Below are positions 35,627 to 46,080 of a stretch of 64,000 bases of DNA, in pieces. This stretch comes from Lepeophtheirus salmonis (lineage: Eukaryota > Arthropoda > Copepoda > Siphonostomatoida > Caligidae). Where the stretch lies: assembly GCF_016086655.4 (NCBI RefSeq), contig NC_052136.2, forward strand, positions 54,986,492-55,050,491, read 5' to 3'. Every line of letters starts with the position of its first letter. Position 1 is the stretch's first letter. The position numbers and the translations under genes were made by a program. The notes beneath the pieces were generated by a model, which made no database searches, was not told where the DNA came from, and was given only the letters and a program-made list of their open reading frames with translations.

Positions 35627-35628
35627 AA
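35575..35628. repeat. 22-bp inverted repeat (hairpin) at the insert's 5' junction
   Basis: The arms 35575-35596 and 35607-35628 are reverse complements with one mismatch (TTGCATTTCCATATTTTCGT... against ...ACGAAAATATAGAAATGCAA), with a 10-nt loop. The outer arm overlaps the target duplication by two bases. Confidence 0.9.
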
Positions 35629-35639
35629 CAGGTGGTAGT
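35627..35639. repeat. Target-site duplication (right), 13 bp
   Basis: AACAGGTGGTAGT, identical to 34624-34636. Confidence 0.85.
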
Positions 35640-36339
35640 CACTTGGTGCCAGGTCTGGAGTGGAGGGTGAACGCATAAAAACTTCCCATCCAGGCTCCCG
35701 GAGCTTCTGGCGCTTCATCAAAGATTTGTGCGACCTGGCGTTGTCTGGATGAAATACGATTCCTCTCCTATTCACAAATGCTGCCCGTTTGATCAAACGG
35801 TCGAGTTGTTCACAGTAGAGGGCAGAATTGAGCGTTTGGCCATAGGGGAGCAGCTCATAGTAAATTATTCCCTACAAATTCTACCAAACAGTCAGCAACA
35901 CCTTCTTGGCAGTCAATTCTGGCTTCTCCACGGTCAGGGCCCCTTCGTTAGATTTGGAAAGCCAAGTATTAATTATACTTAATCAGTTGTTATATCGTAA
36001 AAGGATATTAAGTAAATAATTACAGTCAAATCCTGAAAAAGTTAATAGTTCGGCTTCAATGAAAAATATATGGAAATGGATTTTGCACTCTTACATCTGT
36101 ATTTAAAATTTTTCAAACTTCTTTGCTGAGCATTACATTTTCAGTCCATTTAGCATATGGAATTAATGAATGAGACATAGTTTTGCTATTAAAGTTTGAT
36201 TAAATATTTTTCTTTTAATGTCACTGATTGGGTATGAGAGTCGTTTACTTATATTAGCTTGTAAACAAAGTGGCAGATAGTGGTGCTCTCTTGCGGCAAA
36301 ATAATACAAATACCTTAATGAGAATATTATTTTCTATAA

Positions 36340-37090
36340 AATGGCGCTAGATAATTTTGCATTTGTGTATTTTGCTCTAAACCATTTCGCCTCAGAAAAT
36401 TTTACATTGAAACAACTTTTCCTCCAAGATATTTCGTCTTAATATATAAATAAATGAGATTTAAAGATAGCATTTTTGTCAATTTTTCAATCAAAAAATA
36501 GGTAAAATAAAATGTTCTGAGCGTTTTTCGCTTTATTTTGACAATACAATCAACATAGTTAGCATTATCCTATTGATATAGTTCCAAACAACTTTCTGGC
36601 TAATGTTCAATTCCTGGCAATGGAATAAGTGCTCACATGCCGGGCCAACTCGACGATTTCCATTATTTTGTCGACATCTTTGATGTCCATATTACCAGAA
36701 CGGAATCGTTTGAACCATCGTTTTGCTGTTGAATTCAATACTGTATTGGGTCCATAAACAGATCAATTTAATGCTGCTTGCTACGCCTTTTCACTTTGGA
36801 TGTAGTGATACTCAAGAATGTATCGAATTATCTCTATTTTACTTTCATTTTGGAACGCTGTAACACACAACTGGCCTCACCAAACACAAAACTGTAAATG
36901 AACTTTTTTTAACTGTACTTTCAGCTTTTTTGATCAATGTATTAATTGTTTTATATATCTTACTAAAAAAATCCGACGAAAAACGCTCACAACTTTTCAT
37001 CGAAACTAATATGTCATTTGTATTACTATAAAACGCATTAAATAGTTGTTTTCTGTTAGAAAAGGGATGGAACCTTTCCCCAAAATTTCA
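36340..37090 (+). repeat. Repeat family C, copy 2, interrupted by a mariner
   Basis: Left part: iterated TTTTGC/TTTCGCCTCA motifs, then CCTCCAAGATATTTCGTCTT and ATATATAAATAAATGAGATT. Right part from about 37010: GTATTACTATAAAACGCATT, GTTGTTTTCTGTTAG. Between them lies the mariner remnant at 36510-36997. Other copies run without this interruption. Confidence 0.6.
36510..36997 (-). mobile_element. Internally deleted mariner (N-terminal half only)
   Basis: Short terminal inverted repeats: GTTCTGAGCGTTTTTCG (36514-36530) and, reverse-complemented, GTTGTGAGCGTTTTTCG (36977-36993). The minus strand reads IEIIRYILEYHYIQSEKA, AKRWFKRFRSGNMDIKDVDK and IMEIVELARHVSTYSIARN, which is the paired-like helix-turn-helix region of a mariner transposase. 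The catalytic domain is missing. Confidence 0.75.
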
Positions 37091-38640
37091 ATGCATGCAC
37101 TAACAAAATCTCACTATGATCTCCGTATGTCCATGTCATTTTTTGGTTCCGTACTGGTACGGAGGTACACTTTTTTATACGGACATGCCCAGCTCTACTA
37201 TTTCTGATAGAGATCAGTATAAATTATAGTACAACTCGATCGCTTATACCTTAGAATTTTCAAACTCATTAGAATTAATTAATAAGAACGTTCATATTTT
37301 TGTTTTACCAACATATAAGTTATTTTTAAAATTTACGGTCTCCACAATTTAGCCAATATTCATATCCCTAGTTAATATGGATATAACAGGAGGAAAATAT
37401 AGAAAAATATTTTTTCTGGCAATTTTCTGTCATTGGTACAAATGCATTTTAATATAAAAATAGCTTTTATTCGGATAATTTATTATGAAGCAATCGTTAA
37501 AAAAAAGAAGTTGTTTTTAGACTTTTTTTTTTCTAAACCAAATTAAACAATGTAAATATTTAATAGTATAATTTGTGGTCGATGAAGGTTTCTTACCACA
37601 TCATGCATAGTTTTAATCCGTTTTGAAGCTATTATTGATTCTTTTTTTAAATGGGAAAAAATCTTTTTGCAAATAAATTTTAAAATAAATCCTCAAATAC
37701 ATTATTTTATAGTTATTGAGTTTAGTTAATCAAAGATAGAAGTAACATTATATTTGCTTAATGTAGTATAATTTCATTTACATGAATTAAGCCTTCTCAA
37801 TAAAAAAATTGTATATTTTCTAATCTGATTAAATCCCTCATACTGGGATTTAAATAATATGATAGTACTTGCAGTAAAAATTTATAGTAGGTACATACGT
37901 TGTTTAATGCAATAATAAACTTACAACTCTAAAGACTAGAGTATTTGAATTCGAGTGCAAGTTGAATGGAGTTTGAATGAAACACTTACCCATGCTTGGG
38001 GTTTCTAAAGAAATTTAGACTTAGAATAAAAGTCATGATGTCACTATTCCTAAGCAAGTTTCGAAAATTTTTATTGAATCAATGATCATTTATTAAAATA
38101 GTAACTTACATAATATATCATAATAAACTATATTCTTATAAATAAATAAGAAATACATAACAGAACTTCCAAATTGTATATAAAAATCATAAGGAATCAC
38201 GGAGTTACCTTCCCTACATAAAAATTTACACGTTATGTTGTTGTCTGCTCTGGGTTTTTATGTTTTTTCCCCTAATTATTAGAGTTCAGAACGGAGATTG
38301 GTTGAATCAAAATGATCTCTAGTTAACCTGTGAAAATTAACATCATTAATTGAATCATAATTCCATATATGAGAAGAAGGGCCTAACCAATAACGAATTT
38401 TAGGCCTTTTTCTCTTTATTTTCAGATGAAAGGTTGCGATACATAATAAAGGAAACACCGTGGAATATCAAAAAAGAAAAAAAAAATGGCTTTTGAACTA
38501 CATTTTATTTATCTCGAAATCGGTAGAACTAAAAGTCCACATTTTATAAGCCTTTTATCTCGTTTTTTTCCCTTATACTATTGTGTTAAAAGTCAATTGT
38601 AAGTAAGGATAACTAGAGTAATATGAATGTTTATTTATTT
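37091..38640. other. Gene-free stretch
   Basis: AT-rich. A fragment at about 37145-37200 (CCGTACTGGTACGGAGGTAC, ATACGGACATGCCCAGCTCT) looks like the end of a decayed element of unknown class. No coding sequence recognised. Confidence 0.4.
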
Positions 38641-38645
38641 TAGTT

Positions 38646-38696
38646 TTTCTTATTATACTAACTTTATTACCTATTTTGTCTCTGGTTCGAATTCAT
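38646..38696 (+). repeat. 51-bp segment shared with 20147-20197
   Basis: TTTCTTATTATACTAACTTT ... ATTTTGTCTCTGGTTCGA matches 20147-20197 at about 46 of 51 positions. Both copies lie beside a family C repeat but in opposite relative orientation. Each contains GGTTCGA, a B-box-like heptamer, but no tRNA fold is evident. Confidence 0.6.
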
Positions 38697-38699
38697 AAC

Positions 38700-38965
38700 A
38701 TTGGGAGACTTTGTTTGTGTAAGCATTGAATTTTTGGGGCATGATTCCATCATTTTTCCAACAAAAAACAACAACATACATTTAATGCCTTTTATAGCTA
38801 TAGACATTACATATTTTGATTAAAAAATTCCAATGGAACTTCAATTTTAACCAAAAATAACAAAAACGAATCAAAATATCATTTATTTATATATTAAGAA
38901 GAAATATCTTGGAGGCAACATGGCTTCAAGACAAAATATACTTAGGCAAATTAGTTTAAGGTAAA
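38700..38965 (-). repeat. Repeat family C, copy 3 (reverse)
   Basis: Reverse orientation: CATTACATATTTTGATTAAA, ATCATTTATTTATATATTAA, GAAATATCTTGGAGGCAACA and the iterated GGCAA/GACAAAAT end. Confidence 0.6.
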
Positions 38966-40265
38966 CTTAATTGATGTCAATTTGAGTGTAATATGGCGGA
39001 AAAATATTTACATTTACTACAATGTGAAAGCAAAAAGAACTCTTCAATGAATAGTGAATTTTATCTTATGTTGTCTTATACTACCAAGGGGCCCATATTC
39101 CCTAGTTACTCCTATTGTATCTTGTAGTTTTATTTAAAGTGAGAAAAAAAAAACCTGAGGCTCCCAAACATCTAAAAAAGATGGATGTCCTATATTTCTT
39201 TGTGACAAACCAAATCAATTCTCATTCAATAAAATAGTTATTCACATAATATGTGTAGACGTGATTTATTATAACAAAAAGTAAAATATAAAGGAAGAAA
39301 AAGAAGATTTATATACATCTTAAGAACCATTTTAAGATGACCACAAAAATGGCAAATCCAACACTGCAATACCTTGGAAAATAACCTGATTACGTTTATG
39401 GAAATATGGGTAATATGGACCTTATATTAGGGTGATAGCTCGGCACTATTTTTTCCCCCAAAAGTTACGGGATGTGATTGGCCTTTGTTCTGGTCTTGAG
39501 ATATTTGGCACGGATTTTCAAGAGTTTTCCATTCAAGTACATATTTCAAAATGGATGGTACATCCAGGAACCTATAAATTGTTTTATAATACTTTTTCAT
39601 ATCTTCTAAAAACAATCAATCTTCTTGAACAATATTTTTTTCTTCTTCAGACTGTTGAGTATAATTTCCTCGGGATTTCTGGAGAAGAATGGAATGGTTC
39701 ATTTATCTTTCATGGAGATGTAAAGCCTTTTTGTGAGCTAATTATCTATCAATAGGAGTTTTCAGACAATTTTTGAAGTGTTTGTGTTGGAAAGATATAA
39801 CTTTTTTTATATCATAAACACGTGGAATCTTATAGCTAACACACTAAGCTGCTAAATATTTCATTTTTTTCTTCATAGAAGCTAAGTTATCAACTTGAAG
39901 GGGTTTTGAAAGACAAAAAAAGAAAAATTGATTATTTTTGCGTAATAACACAGATCGAAAAGAAGAATGTGCCAACGCTAGATATTATCCCATTTTTATG
40001 AAATTCCAGAAAGAAGTACGTGCTGAGCGATCATCCTACCCTATAACAATAATTCTATCGTGCCTGGATGTGGATAAAATAAATTAATTATGCATTTACA
40101 ACTACTATATGCAGTTATAAATCCAAGTGTGGAATCCTGATTACAATTAATTGCTGAATTCTTAAACGGAATAACAGTACATATTGTATATGTAAATGTG
40201 GGTATTTATGCAATGCAGATAATCAATCAGTGGAGACGAAAATTCTATACACCTAGGGCCCCTTT
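38966..40265. other. Gene-free stretch with overlapping unassigned ORFs
   Basis: A 107-codon plus frame (39432-39755) and an opposing 62-codon minus frame (39615-39427) overlap. Neither shows a motif I recognise, and neither has clear splice or start context. Nothing else recognised. Confidence 0.35.
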
Positions 40266-40267
40266 TC

Positions 40268-41080
40268 CGACAGGGGCGTCCACAGGGGTTGGTGTTGTTT
40301 CTTGACGAAGGAGAGGAGACACAAACTTATTTATAGTTGGAGAGATCCAGGATGACCGAGAGACATGAGGACAAGGAATGGCGTGGAGGAAATAATAAAA
40401 TAATTATTTTTAAGATCATCTGTATTCTTTATAATACAAAAACCTACTCTAATTTATTTACAAAATACATGACTATTTATACTACGTAAAATACAATACT
40501 TTTAATACATATATAAAAGAAAATACAAGAAGATAAGAAGAACAAGGGGGAAGGACATATGAAATACATTACAGTTGGGCTGAAGGAGCTGTAGCACCCC
40601 CCTAAAAACAAAAATTCTGGAAAGTTTAATATTTGAATTTAATTTTTCAATTTTTTTTCCCAAAAAAATTCAATTTTCTCTCAATAGCTATGGTAGTTTG
40701 AAATTATTTTTCTCCAAAAATTTAATTTTTTGAAATATCTTTTCCGAAAATTTTGTGTATTTTTGAATTTTTTTGTGAATAACTGATGATTCTGTTCAAA
40801 ATATTGAATTTTCCGTGAATAGCTATGGTTTTTTTTCAAGTAAATATAATATTATGATTTTTTTTCTCAAAAAATATTAGATTTGAAATTTAATTTTAGA
40901 AATTTTTTTCTAAAGGTTTTTTCTTGTGTGGGTAGCTATAGTTTGTTAATTTTTTTTTTTGAAAAAAAAATAATATGTCTAATTTTTAAAAAATTTAATA
41001 TATGAAATATTTAAAAAAAAATTTTAATATTTGGATTATTTTTCAAAACAATTCTAACACCCCCTCCAAAAAAGAAACCA
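40268..41080 (+). repeat. Repeat family E, copy 2, with degenerate tandem array
   Basis: Starts ACAGGGGCGTCCACAGGGGT (40273 on). Its body from about 40575 has GAGCTGTAGCACCCCCCTAA followed by about six to eight degenerate T/A-rich units of roughly 50-70 nt, each with a TGAATAGCTATGG-like core (near 40685, 40785, 40825, 40930). It ends near CTAACACCCCCTCC (41055). It shares head and array with 26795-27070. Confidence 0.55.
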
Positions 41081-42199
41081 AAAAACTTGCAGACAATGGT
41101 ATGTCAGTCAGAATGTTTGGGTGATTTATGTAATGACTTGAAAAAGTTTAAATTATTCCCTAAAAAATGTCCTTTAATATTTGAATTAAAATATTGGTAA
41201 AATCTGATTGAAATAAATTGGATAAAATGTAAGAAATCATTATCATCCTTCCATTAAAAATGGATATAACATATTGAAAAGGCCATAAGAAGGCTGGACA
41301 TTTTCTGAAATAGGTCATTCTAAAAAGAATTTACAAAATAACATTAAAAAAAATATTATTCGGAAAATATAACTAGTAATGGTTTTTAAGGATGGTAATA
41401 ATATATTTTTTTTTTTTTGGAAAAAAAAAGAAAGGCCCCCATTTATTTGCTTAAATAAGTAATTTCATATTAGAATTGAAAAAATTAAACACTCTAAAAC
41501 AGAATGTTCCTGGGACATCATACAAACATACACTAGTCAAGTGGTTTTAGTATTAAGTACCGTGACTAAAGATTCTCCTTTGCGAGAGGAGGGTTAAATA
41601 CTTTGTCACAGATTGTGCTTACATTACAACACATTTTCCCAAGGTAGGGAATACTTCCCCCCATAGGAACGGACTTGTCAGTGGTCGAGGGCCCAAAGAA
41701 GAAGCTTTGGTAGATGGGACATAACACGTTCTGCATCCACAACCCTCTCTATTACTTATGTACCAACAGAACCAAGGGACTCACCCCCTGTCATGAATAT
41801 TTCATTAATGTGGAAAATTGAGAGAGAAAAAAATAAGAACTAAAATTTGTCGCTTCTAAAACAAACAAATATTAAACTACTTTTGGTGAGATTCCTTCCG
41901 CAGTCGTGGGTCTATGATTTTCCAAATTTTGCTTAGTCTTCCAAAAGTGGGAGGCCAATTGTCTTCTTCCCACTCTCCCATGCATCTTACAAGCTTGTGG
42001 GAGGAAGATCTTTATTGTCATAAGTAAAAAAACGAGAAATGGCTTAACTTAATTGAAAGGATATAATAATTGGGAATATGTCCCTATACTACAAACATAA
42101 AAATGATTTTTAACAATTGAAAGAAATTGCCTAGCTTCACATGATGCAATAAATATGTAAAGAAACATGTGAATATGTTCATAATATATTATGCAATAG
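41081..42199. other. Gene-free stretch
   Basis: Moderately less AT-rich around 41560-41800 and 41885-42015 but without an ORF or motif I can assign. Confidence 0.35.
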
Positions 42200-43242
42200 T
42201 ACCGGTCCAAACGTTAATGTTTACTCATCTTTATTCTGTAAAATTTTGAGAGGTTAAGAGTACTTCTTTTACAATTTTCTTATGAGTAATGTTGTAGAAC
42301 ACTGTTTTTGTTGATTTGTGATACGGTGCATTGTCTTGGTGAAAGGTCACATTTTTCTTCTTCAAATGATATCCTTTCTGGGTAATTTCGGCCTTCAAAC
42401 GATCCAACCAACCAATATATTAGTCGCTGTGGATTGTTTTTCTATGTTCCAAGTAGTCAATGAATAAAATTCCATCCGAATCCCAAAATACAGAGGCCAT
42501 GATCTTCCCAGCCGATGTTTGAGTCTTAGGACGGATTTCTCCGTCTGCATACCACTCAGCAGACTGCCGTTTTGATTCTGGAGTGAATTGGTGAATCCAT
42601 GTTTCATCTATTGTGATGTACCAACGCAAAAACTCTTTTTTATTTCGTGTGAACATCTCCAAACAGCTCTTTGAATCATCTTCTCGTTGTTGCTTTTGGT
42701 CTGGTGTGAGCACACGCGGCCCCCATTTGAAAAACAGCTTTTTCATACCCATATGTCCTGTACGATGGTGTAAGCACTACCTTTTGATAACTTCAAAGTG
42801 TCATATATCTCTTGTAACTTCACTTTACGATTGCCCATGATGATTTTCAGGGTGTTTTCAATGTTTACTGGAATATCCGCCTCATTTGGCCGACCAGGGC
42901 GTTCAGCATCATTGAGGTCCGTACGACCACGTTTGAAATCGGCAAACCATCGTTTGATGGTTGTTTTCGATGGGGCAGAGTCTGGATAACATTTTCCAAG
43001 ACAAGCTTGGACGGTGTTTTTCCCCATCAAAAAACCATGATAAATCAACACGAAATTGCTTTGAATACATCGTTTTTAAGAATAACAAAAGTAGCGTCAC
43101 TTAAACCACAGTAACTCAATAAATAATAAGCCAAACGTCATGGAATTTGGACAGTAACATTTTCAATGTTTGTACTTCCGAAAAATATTTTGTTAGTGGC
43201 GACATCTGGTAGTTAGGCCCGGGAATTATTGACCGACGTGTT
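42200..43242 (-). mobile_element. Near-complete mariner with one frameshift
   Basis: Minus strand. The N-terminal half (43051-42743) reads GFLMGKNTVQACLGKCYPDS, TIKRWFADFKRGRTDLNDAE and RPGRP. The catalytic half (42752-42420) has GPRVLTPDQKQQREDD, YITIDETWIHQF (first Asp), KIMASVFWDSDGILFIDYLE, a stop, then RLKAEI and FHQDNAPYH (second Asp). The third Asp block is missing. Right end (reverse-complemented): GTCGGTCAATAATTCCCGG; left end TACCGGTCCAAACGTTAATG is a degraded counterpart. Only one frame change separates the two halves, near SKGSAYTIVQD. Confidence 0.85.
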
Positions 43243-44828
43243 AAATAAAACAAAAAAACAAAATTCGAAAATAATTTTCTAAAAAACCACAGACTGGAAA
43301 AAATAATGAAAATATATTTGAAAAAAAAGCCTCCATGTATTTTCTACCTAATCGAAAATACATCTTGAATTTATTTTCTAAAATTAAGATTAAAAATACA
43401 CCTAAAAAGAAAACATTTTTATTTAAAAAAAAATAGACCTTTTTAAATAGGTAGCGTACGGCGTCTAAAATTTGCACCTGGCCTCCTTGTGTAAATCTAG
43501 CAATTTTTCCACTGCATATATCATAACATATCTTATACGTTTTTGACATTTCACAAACATGAAATGTATTAAATCCGTCTGTCTTTTAATTTTTTTTTTG
43601 TTATTAACTTTTTTTAAAGTCTTCTTCATCTAAGCACCTTTACAAAGTCATAATAAATTAATAATAAAAATCCTTGACATTTGCATGAGGTTGTATTTTC
43701 TTGAAACACAAATTTTGTCACTTAGGCATATTTTGACCTATGTATGTCCTCCACCACGCGTTTTCCTTTTTTTCCTTTGTTGATGGAGCATGACGGCACA
43801 GCCGATATTGATTGATCTTAATAATTAAGACAGAAATCTTTTTAAGGTTTTTAAACAAACTTAACAATTTTTAGATAAATCTATAAATGTTGAGTTTGTT
43901 AGTTAAGGATTTATGTATGTTCCAATATAAAGAGCCAAATTCATTCTTCGAATATATGAAATATTTTTGAAAGTAAATATATTATACTAATGATAAGATA
44001 TATGGGTTTGTTAAACTAAAAGTCCTCAATATTATACATAGAAAAAACTGATTTAAATTTCAAATTTATACAAAGGTGTACACAAAATAAATTATTATAA
44101 ACGTAAAAGTTCAGTACTGTTTCTTCTTTTTTTTCAATATATTTCATGAAATGATAACTGTATTATTGGTTAGGTAAATACACGGAGTTGAGGATTGTAT
44201 CACACTTATACACTATGAATCCCAAGAGTTTTAAAAGGGAACTTCTAATCCGTTGACATCATCATATATATATAAGCTGGACATAGCTCCAAGCATGACC
44301 ATAAATTATTATACAAATTAACTTGTGGAGTACTAAAAAAGTATTTGTAGCATTATCCAATTTATACAATAGCCTCTGAGTTTTTAGGACTACGGTCGAC
44401 TTATGTGTTAATCTGTCTCAAGATATGATGACTAAAAAGTCTGAAAATATTAACCTTGATTTAGCTGCAAAATGTTAGGAATGGAATATTTCTTACCAGT
44501 GATATGTCAAAGGAATTGTAATGATGATCGATGCAAGCAACATAATATTACTTTTAACATTTCAAGCCAAAGAGTCATTAACAGACACTAAATTATAGCG
44601 ATAATTTATATCAAATAATAAGCCTGGAAGATAAAATACTACAATAGGATTTTACTTTTGATTTAAATTGTTGAGACACTATTTCGATAATGATAGCATG
44701 TTTTAAAATTTCAAATCCACTTTATTATAGTTGATACACAAAGAGCAGTAAGGAGGCCTCTTGACTGAATGTATCTGTAAACTTTTGAGAAAAGAGACTT
44801 GAGTACGAGTCCCTGAATAATATTCTCT
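43243..44828. other. Gene-free stretch
   Basis: AT-rich, no recognised gene, repeat or element. Confidence 0.35.
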
Positions 44829-45150
44829 TTATTCAGTCTGCCAGATTCTAGCCGCGGACGATGAGTTCAGTTTGAACCTTAGTAAATATTCTTTGTCAAG
44901 TCCTCCTTTCATCACCTTTAGAAAATATGAATTAGATTTTATATTCATATTACTTTCTTCAAATGATTTGCACAAATTCTGAGTGTCTTTCCATGGTGAC
45001 CCTTTTGATGACAAGCTCTTTCCCAAATCTTTCTCCTTGAACTATTCCTTAGGGAAATCTGATAAACCACATTATTAGGTGAATATTTCAAGTTACCTTG
45101 GTATTTTTTAGTTACATACTTTGATAAAAATCCTGTTTGCCCACATCTTC
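44829..45150 (-). pseudogene. THAP-like zinc-finger domain fragment
   Basis: The minus strand reads MRRCGQTGFLSKYVTKKYQG, then RRKIWERACHQKGHHGKTLR, ICANH, and after a one-base frameshift FEESNMNIKSNSYFLKV. The spacing of the single N-terminal Cys, the conserved Trp and the C-x2-H pair (ICANH followed by F-E-E-S) fits a THAP domain, found in P-element-type transposases and host THAP proteins. The second N-terminal Cys is replaced. Most likely a relic of a P-like element; a decayed host gene exon is possible. Confidence 0.5.
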
Positions 45151-45508
45151 TCATAACAAATAAAGGAATACAAAAACACATTAACGAGTTGTAATATTTT
45201 ACTTAATTTTTTTAATATATGTTACTTACCTAAAATTATAACTTTGTATATTTTATGTACTCTCCACTGGATAGAGACAAGGAAGTCATACAAAATATCA
45301 TGAATCATTCTTGCAAAATGCATAGGGAATGCATAGATACATAATAATTATAAATGACAAATAAAAGAGGTGTTTGTGGAACATTGATCTATTATTGTCT
45401 AATCGCTTACACGGAAACATGAATGATCACATTCATTGATTGCTAACGATTGACCATAATTAGTAAGGAATTAATTTGATGCAAATGTCAAGGATACATT
45501 GATAATAC

Positions 45509-45960
45509 GAGGGTCGTATGAAAACTCCGTGCACTACTGGTACGTATCGAGGTTATGTTTGGTTAGTAGGATCTCTTGGTAGAACACACACCAACTTTCA
45601 GCCAGATCGGTCTATTTCTTTTTGTTTGGCATTCGTTTGAATCCAGGAATCGGCCTGAATGATTATGGCGACTGTCTTTTAGATTACCAAGGAATAATCC
45701 TCATCGACTCTGGAAAAGTGTAAGACTATTAAAGTTGGATATTATTCCTCATTATTGAACCGTTTGAAAACAGAGTTGCATGAAAAACGCTCGAGATCCC
45801 TTTCCATCACGACAATGCACCAACAGTTCACACCTCAGCAGTTGTGTTCGCCCAATTATTTGAAATAGGGTCCCAATTTGATATGCAATCTCTTGCACCT
45901 TCACTCTTCTGTCATAGTCCCCAGTCTTAAAAATGGAATACAGTTGAGTGAATCATCAAG
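45509..45960 (+). mobile_element. Mariner remnant
   Basis: Starts with a mariner-type terminus, TACGAGGGTCGTATGAAAAC. After a large deletion it reads YYSSLLNRLKTELHEKRSRS, then (shifted) FHHDNAP, VHTSAVVFAQLFEIGSQFDM, matching the region around the second catalytic Asp. The rest is lost. Confidence 0.75.
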
Positions 45961-46080
45961 GACATAAATTTATAAACCTTAGGACTGATGTGTAGGACTA
46001 AACGGAATCGGACCGAGACTGAACTTCAGTCCTAAATTAGGACGGATACAAAACTAATGATATCTATGTACATATAGCTT
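45961..46080. repeat. Iterated GGAC/GGACCGA motif patch
   Basis: GGACTGATGTGTAGGACTAA, ACGGAATCGGACCGAGACTG and CAGTCCTAAATTAGGAC form short imperfect repeats, similar in style to 15550-15625 and 50200-50310. Possibly the terminus of a degenerate hAT-like element. Confidence 0.35.

Larger units (their letters stand above)
34395..35985 (-). mobile_element. Mariner transposon split by a non-LTR insertion
   Basis: Minus strand, 35985-35640: ELTAKKVLLTVW, GIIYYELLPYGQTLNSALYC, FVNRRGIVFHPDNARSH (second catalytic Asp) and TPDLAPSDYHLL (third Asp). The C-terminus resumes at 34623-34423: MANVLGGIALSSIKAFLN, ISEFF, LGFNRMIVTHLLKH. Deleting the insert 34637-35626 and one 13-bp duplicate gives an in-frame DYHLFLSMANVLG. 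The N-terminal DNA-binding half is absent and stops occur, so it is inactive. Close relative of the copy at 60.6 kb. Confidence 0.85.

Noticed and set aside
35728..35982. 84-codon plus ORF resembling the minus ORF at 60666-61037
   Set aside because: The two look alike only because both are antisense frames of related mariner transposases; the true coding strand is the opposite one.
39427..39755. Opposing 107- and 62-codon ORFs
   Set aside because: Both strands open, neither with recognisable motifs or start/splice context; insufficient to call a gene.
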